Source: Inia geoffrensis (taxonomy: Eukaryota; Chordata; Mammalia; Artiodactyla; Iniidae). From it: a stretch of DNA of 64,000 bases. The stretch covers positions 146,148,237-146,212,236 of the forward strand of contig CM070899.1 in assembly GCA_036417435.1 (NCBI GenBank). Reading direction: 5' to 3'. Below are positions 57,666 through 64,000 of this stretch, piece after piece. The position numbers were made by a program, and so were the translations under genes. Under the pieces are notes generated by a model. It saw only the letters and a list, made by a program, of their open reading frames with translations, was not told the DNA's origin and did not search any database. Each line of letters starts with the position of its first letter. Within the stretch, counting starts at the first letter, position 1.

Positions 57666-58605
57666 GTTCACTTGTTTGTATTCTGTTCCTAAAATGATTT
57701 CAATATTGAAAACAGAATAGACTCATTACTTCACAAATATGAAGAGCAATGTCAAAATCCATAACCTGAATATTTGTTCGTCTGGGGGCAAATTTTCCAA
57801 ATCAAGAACTGCTCAACTGAAGAAAGGATGCGGTGTATTTGGAGCCTGGCAATGTACTTTGATTTCTGCACAATATTGAGACACGTATAGTTATCTCTGT
57901 ATACAACCTGAGTGCCTGGTCCCACGAACAGTCTGTTTTCTGGTTTATGTCTTGCAATGCATATGTATCAAAGTATGGCTGTCCTCTCAAATGAAGAAGA
58001 AATCCACTGTGCTGGGCACCTTACAAATATTTTTTGTATATTTGTATAAAATTCATATAAAACACAAATATTTTCACATATTTATTTTGCCTGAGATGGT
58101 CACTTCAAGAGGTAGGGAGATTATTTCTTTCCTAGGTAATGTTTTCCAGTTTTAAATAACTGTGCAAGAAGGATCTTTCATGTTCGGGTAAAATCTGATT
58201 GCCTAAAAATTCCTCTCCTTGATGTTGATGCTACCCTTTCAATCCTGGAGGTGAGCATTTCTATGTACTCCCAACTTCCTTTTCTCCATGTTGGACATCC
58301 TTAGTTCCTTGAACTGTTTCATATACAATGTGATTTCTGGAATTCTCTCCCCTACTGGTATCCCTGTATCCATTGTCACAAAATGTGGCACCAGAGGTAT
58401 ACACAATCTTCAGATGTGGTTTGACCTGTGCAGAGTGCAGGGGCTCTATCTTCTCCCTGGATGGGAACAAACACCAGCAGTTCAGGCCATGGTGGCTTTA
58501 GCTGTTCTAGCAGCTGCATTGTCTACTGATTCATGCATTGAGCATGGGTCTACAAAACAAAACAAATAAAAAAATCTTCCCAAGTCCTTTTCATATAAGG
58601 TTTTT
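57666..58605. other. Unassigned non-coding DNA
   Basis: No repeat or exon was recognised. Overlapping opposite-strand frames at 58261-58569 have no domain. Confidence 0.4.
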
Positions 58606-58607
58606 AT

Positions 58608-58992
58608 ATTAGTCCTCTTGGGCTGCTGTAACAAAATACCACAGAATATGTAACTTAAACAACAGAATTTTATTCTCTCACACTTCTGAAGGCTAAAAGT
58701 CCAAGATCAAGGTGCCAGCCAACTGGGTTTCCAGTGAGGACCCCTTCCTGGTTTGCAGACACCACCCTTCTGCTGTGTCCTCACATGGTCTTTTCTCTGT
58801 GTGCTTGGGAAGAAAGCGAATGCTCTAGTCTCTCTCTTCTAGTAAGGACATTAATTCTTTTAGATAAAGGCCCCACTCTTATGACCTCATTTAACCTTAG
58901 TTACCTCCTTAAAGGCCCCATCTCCAAATATAGGCACATTGGGTGTTAGGACTTCAACATGTGATTCTGAGAGGGACACAATTCAGTCAATA
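58608..58992 (-). mobile_element. Solo MaLR LTR (MLT1-like), reverse orientation
   Basis: 'tattagtcctcttgggctgc', 'cttaaacaacagaattttat', 'ctgctgtgtcctcacatggt', 'cctccttaaaggccccatct' and 'acacaattcagtcaatatt' are the reverse complement of the same LTR type as 42872-43208. Confidence 0.88.
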
Positions 58993-58994
58993 TT

Positions 58995-59560
58995 AGAGAA
59001 ACTGGTCTAAATGTGTACATTCTTGATCACCCACAATTAAACCTCCACAGAGCAACCAGAACGACCTTCTGAAACTATAGGTCATATCAAGTCATTGCTG
59101 TGCTCAAAAGCCCTCCAAGATATTCCTTTTATACTCAAAATAAAATTCAAATTTCTTATGTTCACCTACCAGGTCCTGTGTAATTTGACCTTGCACACCT
59201 CCCTGAGTACACCTCCTCCCTCCAGCCCTCTCTCACTGCACTCTCCCAGACTGGCCTCCCATCCGTCTGCAAATGACAAGCATGTCCCTGTCCCAGGTCC
59301 TGGGACTTTCCCTCAGTCTTCCTGGAAGGCTCTTGCCCTCCTCACTTTCTGTGTCCACTCAAACCTCCATTCAACTGCCACTTCCCTGGCCCTTCCATCT
59401 GACCCAGCCCACCTCACCCCCTTACCTCATTTCAGTTGTTTTAATGCAGAGATGCATATCACTACCTGAAACTATAGTTCACATTTATTTTACTGTCTAT
59501 CTTGCCTAGATTTTTTTCATTTTTATCTTGTTTGCCACTGTACCCCCATGCTAAACATGA
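58995..59560 (+). repeat. L2 LINE fragment, long
   Basis: 'gtcatatcaagtcattgctg', 'ctcaaaagccctccaagata', 'tcctgtgtaatttgaccttg' and 'cctggaaggctcttgccctc' follow the L2 3' half for about 550 bases. Open frames here (59095-59509) are L2 artefacts. Confidence 0.87.
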
Positions 59561-59569
59561 GCAGTGTGT

Positions 59570-59870
59570 GTGTATTCATATAGGGAATAACTGGAAAAAC
59601 ACTTGTTATAATATTAGGCAAAACAAAACTCTAAACAGATCTGATTCTATGGTATGATAGTAACTAGAAAATATAAAAGCACAAAGCCAAACAAATAAAA
59701 GAGACAAGGTGGAAATATACAACTCTATTAACAGTGATTAACTCTATTAACAGTGATTGTCTTGGCTGAAAGGACTGACATAGAGTTTTCTTTTCTACAT
59801 TTTCCAAATTTTCTTGAATAATCATGTGCTTTTACAATAGAAAAAAAACCCTAATTTTTATAAAATGGAT
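59570..59870 (+). repeat. Ancient L1M 3' end fragment with a 19-bp tandem duplication
   Basis: 'gattctatggtatgatagta' and 'tttcttgaataatcatgtgc' match an old L1M 3' end. AACTCTATTAACAGTGATT occurs twice in direct tandem at 59721-59739 and 59740-59758. Confidence 0.55.
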
Positions 59871-60440
59871 TTTACTTCATTTTTTCTATCATTCTCTGGA
59901 AAGTATACTATTTTTGCTATGAGTTGCCTCAGCTACTGTTCCTGGCACATCATTTTCCACCACACAAGGCAGTGCACAAGGTTGAGCAGATGAAGAAAAC
60001 ATGAGGAAATTGGTGAGGTGATGCTTAGATTTGGGGGAAGCTGAATGACTAAAAAAGCAGTTAATTCTTTATCATTTAGTCACTCTGTCCCAGAAAACAC
60101 TGGGAGAGCTAACAGCTGCCAACACAGTGCTTATTTCCCTTAAGTATTATTTAAAATTTTTGCAACAACTGAGAAGGCTTACGGGAACCATTTTTCAAAC
60201 TGAAACTCAGGACTCAATAACCAACAAAAGACTTCTCAGCTGCCTCTAGGAGCAAGTGCTATCTGAAAAATATATATACTCGGTCAGTGACATTTGGAGA
60301 AATAGGACAAATGTTGAAATTGAAATGGTTATAGAACATTAATGTGTTTTATAAATGCTGATATGACTCTGAAAATAGCTGTCCATTGTTTTAAAAATTT
60401 TGTCTCTATTTCTTGCTAGAATAAGAGGTATCAGTAGCAG
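59871..60440. other. Unassigned DNA
   Basis: Nothing was recognised. Confidence 0.4.
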
Positions 60441-60444
60441 TAGC

Positions 60445-60685
60445 AGCAACATGCATTGAGTTTAAGAGTGTGATGCAGGAATCAGATTGCCTGAACTCAG
60501 ATCCAAATTCCAAAAGTCCATGACCACATGCAAGTTATTAAACTCTTCAAGTCACATTTTTCTGGTTTGTAAAGGAGAGCAACTAGGAGATTTGGAATGA
60601 TTAAATGACATAATAAATGTAAAGCATTTACATAGTACCTGGCCCATATGAAGTCTTAATAAATGTTAATTATTGTTGTCATTCT
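60445..60685 (+). repeat. MIR SINE, near full length
   Basis: 'gagtttaagagtgtgatgca', 'cagattgcctgaactcagat', 'gcaagttattaaactcttca', 'taaatgacataataaatgta' and 'tacctggcccatatgaagtc' cover most of MIR. Confidence 0.88.
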
Positions 60686-61400
60686 TAATGTCAAACAAGT
60701 ACCAATAGAACATAGCCTTCAACTTTTCAATCAGTCCCTTGCTATGGGAGCCACAAGATACCTGCATCTAATCCCACCTGAGAGGTACTACCAAGAAACC
60801 AAGTGTAAGAAATCAAGAAATCAAGGTAAACCAAGAAACCTTCAAGAGGCCAACATAAGGTGTAGCAGGAAATTAATTAGAACTTATAATTCTAACATGC
60901 TAGCCATATTTATGAATGTCTTGTGCACTCAGTTTCAATGAAGAGAAGAGCAGCTTGAACATTTGGGGAGGGTTAAGTACAGAACATGGCTTTTTCAGCT
61001 CTGTGTGCTTTGGAATACAAGCTGCTACTTGTTGCTGATGCTGGAATGAAGACATTTTGGCAAGGATGAGACTGTCTTCCCTCCAGATTTTTCAGAAATT
61101 AACATGCTGGATACTAATGAGCTCAGTTCTCTATGCAAAAGAACTAGAAATGGCATCTGGTAGATCTACATATCCTTTTCAGGTGACCCATCTACCCCTC
61201 CTCCCTAGCTCTAATTCTCTTCTAGAACAGAGTCTAAGTGGAATTTTTCTGCATTTCCAAAGATTTTAGTTTCTATGGTGTAGGAATACCAATGCTGAGA
61301 GCTCAACATAAAACTGATTATGTAACAGGAATACTCTTAGAATATCTGGCACAAGCAAATGTAGAACCACTTTTTAGCAACATTTCCTCAAATAAAATTG
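60686..61400. other. Unassigned DNA
   Basis: No exon or repeat was recognised; the 92-codon frame at 60663-60941 starts inside the MIR. Confidence 0.4.
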
Positions 61401-61404
61401 CATT

Positions 61405-62335
61405 CAATTCCAATAGAATTAATCCTCACTAAAAGTGAGCTCAATGAAAAATTAAAAACCACAAAAAGAAACAAACCACCAGGAAGAATGTAGGTATGAT
61501 AAAAAAAAAAATGATCACCCCAAGAATCCAAACTTATAGAACAATAAGGTATTAACAAAATATGTATGTTTAAAATTATTAAAGAGATAAAATAGGAAAA
61601 ATTACAGTGAAAGAACAAGACAATAAAAATGGTCAGGCAAATTAGAAAATGAAATAAATCAAGTTTCTAAAATTGAAGGCATAGTTACTGAAATTAAGCT
61701 CAGTAGAGGAATGAAATAACATATTAGACACAGCTGAAGAGAGAATTAGGGAACTGGAAGCTAGAACTGGGAAGAAAATAAAGAAACAGAATATGTGAAA
61801 GTTTAGAGAAATATGGAAGATAGAATGCAAAATTTCAACATATATCCAATAATAGTAACAGAAAGTGAGAGTTGATAGAAAAAAAAGTAAATAAGAAGAT
61901 AATTAAAGAAAATAAAAATCTTTATCTAAATACATAATAGCGAAACTTTTGAGCCCCAGGATAAAATCTTAAAAATAACCAAAGGGAAAAGACAGTTCTG
62001 TACAAAGGAGCTGCAATTACATGACAGCAGGCTACTCATTAGTGACAATAAAGACCAGACAGCAATGAAATAATGTTTTTTTAAATTCTGAAAGCAAAAG
62101 ATCAATCTTTTATACTCACATAAAAATTCTATATTCAAAATCCCACACTCAGTTAAACAATCTTTAAATAATTAAGTTGAAATAAAGATACTCTAAGGCA
62201 CACTTTGATAAAGTTTTCATCAACAGATCCTAACTAACAGAGTTCCAACTTAAGGATTATACTTGGGTCAGTAGAAATTAAACTGAGAAGTTAGCAGTGG
62301 TATGTAGGAAATAGTAATAACCAAAAAAAAAAAAA
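61405..62335 (+). repeat. Ancient L1 ORF1 region
   Basis: 'gagagaattagggaactgga', 'atcttaaaaataaccaaagg' and 'tacaaaggagctgcaattac' followed by 'gacagcaggctactcattag' match ORF1 of an ancient L1 (or HAL1) in plus orientation. The reading frame is destroyed. A-runs at 61500-61511 and 62323-62337. Confidence 0.6.
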
Positions 62336-62439
62336 AAGGTAAATATGTGAGTAAATCAAAGTAGTATGGACAGTTAATAATAACAATTATGTGACTAATT
62401 TAAAAATAAAATTTCCTTAAAACATAAGAAAGATCATAA

Positions 62440-62585
62440 GGAAGAGAACAGACCTTGGTTCTAGTGCTAGTTTTACCAGCTATGTGACCTTTAAGCAAAT
62501 CATTTTTCCCATTTGTAAAATGATATTCAGGTCAGATAAACATAGTTTCTTTGAAAATCTAACATTCTATGATTTTACTGTACTA
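62440..62585 (+). repeat. MIR-family SINE
   Basis: 'accttggttctagtgctagt', 'gctatgtgacctttaagcaa', 'cccatttgtaaaatgatatt' and the tail 'ctaacattctatgatt' match a MIR/MIR3-type element. Confidence 0.75.
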
Positions 62586-63380
62586 TTTGTTGATCACCTT
62601 CCCTCTCAAGAAAAGAATACAAGAATCTATGTAATGACTGCAATAGAACCAAAGAAATATGTCCTTTTGGCTCAGATGCCTGGCTACATGCATATTTTTT
62701 GCTTTCCAAAGAACATGTGTAGCTTAGATGAATGCTCTTGAAATCTCCAATCTGATCCACAAGATTTGTACCAATGGCATGACAGAGAAAACACCCTTTT
62801 GATGTTGTTTGTGTTGAACATTTAATGAGCACTTGCAGCATGCAGACAGAACACAATCTGCCCTCCAGTCATTTCACATGTTACACCAATCGGTCCTGGA
62901 GTGAAACCCTCCTGGGTCCTGGCAGGAGCCAGAGATGCCTCCTACCATGCCTAGAAAATCTTCAAAAGGAAAAAAGAAGTTGGAAACATTACTAAGTCTA
63001 GCAATCCTACTTATTCAGTGTTAGTTGGGGGGAAAGAATATGAAAAGTATTTCTCCCTAGAAGATAGCAAGAATGATTTTTTCTTTCTGAGTGAAGTGTG
63101 CACTCTGAGATCTGAGAATTATGTTATAGATGATCACTTTTTTTCAAATGCTCCTCTAACTTCTGCTAAGTTTCTACAAGTTGGGAAACTATTTCCCTGG
63201 TTCTAATTTGCTTCAAGAACTTTATGAATCATTGTTTTCTTACTGACCAATAATTTGGTGTAAAAATCCTTTATATTCTTTTATGGTGATAACTGCAAAC
63301 CCAGCATCTATTTGCCTGATTTAAAGGGACACTTCATGGCCTATATCCTAGCTACAATTTAGGTATTCCTCCACCCAACC
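62586..63380. other. Unassigned DNA
   Basis: Nothing was recognised. Confidence 0.4.
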
Positions 63381-63384
63381 CTCT

Positions 63385-63560
63385 TTCTACAGAACAATTA
63401 TCCCAGCATCTTCATACCTTGGCACATGTGGTTCCTTCTGTCTGGAATTTACTTTTCCCTTTCTTTAGAAGGCACCTATACTATATTAGGCCCCACTTCC
63501 TAAGTGCCTCCCAAGCATAAGGCCCCTGTGCATATAAGGTAGGCATTAATATTCATTATT
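63385..63560 (+). repeat. L2 LINE fragment
   Basis: 'ttggcacatgtggttccttc' followed by 'gtctggaatttacttttccc' and 'cttcctaagtgcctcccaag' match L2. Confidence 0.65.
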
Positions 63561-63569
63561 ATATCCAAA

Positions 63570-63965
63570 TCCCCCCCTTCCATGCATATAAAAGACTACT
63601 TTTCCAGGCTTTGATGTTAGACCTGGCTACACAACTTGCTTTAGCCAGCGACAAGTGAGTGGAAATAATTTGTGTCACTTCAAGGTATAAGCATTTAAGG
63701 ACTGGTTGGTGATTCTCCAACCTTCTCTTTCCTTTCCACATCAATTAGGGTCACATGTTCCAGATGGTGAAGCTCCAGCATAGTGAAGTTCCAATATCCT
63801 GGCTTGCCAAAGTGCCATATGAAAAATAGTTGTCACAGAGAAACAGCTAGATCCATAAAGGATTTTGTGTGAGCAAGAAATAAGACTTTTCTTTGTTACC
63901 CACTAAAACTCTGGGTCTGTTTATCACTGCATCATATCCTAATCTCCCTAACTAACACAATATTT
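63570..63965 (+). repeat. Old LTR-like repeat
   Basis: 'gctttagccagcgacaagtg', 'cacttcaaggtataagcatt', 'gtgagcaagaaataagactt' and the end 'ctaatctccctaactaacac' match a decayed LTR-type repeat related at its end to 36175-36690. Family not assigned. Confidence 0.45.
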
Positions 63966-64000
63966 TTATACTAGAACTTTATGACACTCTATCACATTTG

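Noticed and set aside
59095..59509. Two overlapping proline/serine-rich frames
   Set aside because: The sequence is a recognisable L2 fragment.

Overview
This is a mammalian nuclear DNA window, almost certainly from a cetacean. The strongest evidence is a set of tRNA-derived SINEs of the cetartiodactyl CHR type. Copies with a 'ggcttccctggtgg' head lie at about 10185, 30748, 45347, 46697 and 56586, and shorter CHR-1-like copies at about 7487, 29899, 43337 and 54935. They sit among several fairly young LINE-1 copies and many decayed MIR, L2, MER5, MaLR and ancient L1 pieces. There is no bacterial-style gene organisation. No full-length host gene, rRNA, functional tRNA or CRISPR array can be supported.

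Layout. 1-4410: two 5'-truncated plus-strand L1s back to back. 4411-11970: mostly unassigned DNA with MIRs, two CHR SINEs and a 220-bp hAT-type element with a perfect 8-bp target duplication (TSD). 11975-17887: a near full-length L1 on the minus strand (3'UTR, ORF2, ORF1, 5'UTR), broken by stops and frameshifts and inserted into a much older repeat. 17890-23640: old repeats, a truncated L1 and a possible protein-coding exon on the minus strand (21310-21473). 23640-27120: ancient L1, then a degraded ERV-L-type pol remnant. 27120-32040: mostly unassigned DNA, two SINEs, a MER5-type element and a 12-bp inverted-repeat element. 32040-40800: layered old repeats, simple repeats and two L1 3'UTR pieces facing opposite ways. 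40800-47400: MIR, L2, MaLR LTR and SINEs. 47415-51470: an ancient L1 with its 5' region, interrupted by a younger L1. 51470-64000: an old dispersed repeat split by an L1 with a clean TSD, a 124-codon unassigned ORF, SINEs, a second MaLR LTR, a long L2, MIRs and an ancient L1 ORF1 region.

Function. Nothing here forms a pathway. The window looks like intronic or intergenic DNA shaped by repeated retrotransposition. The autonomous partner is L1, whose reverse transcriptase is thought to mobilise the CHR SINEs. All L1 copies seen are truncated or mutated. The candidate exon, with both splice signals and one open frame, is the only good hint that the window lies inside a gene, which would be on the minus strand.

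Limits. Repeat families were assigned by reading and remembered consensus, not by RepeatMasker. Edges of old repeats are approximate, often by tens of bases. Stretches called unassigned are ones where I recognised nothing.
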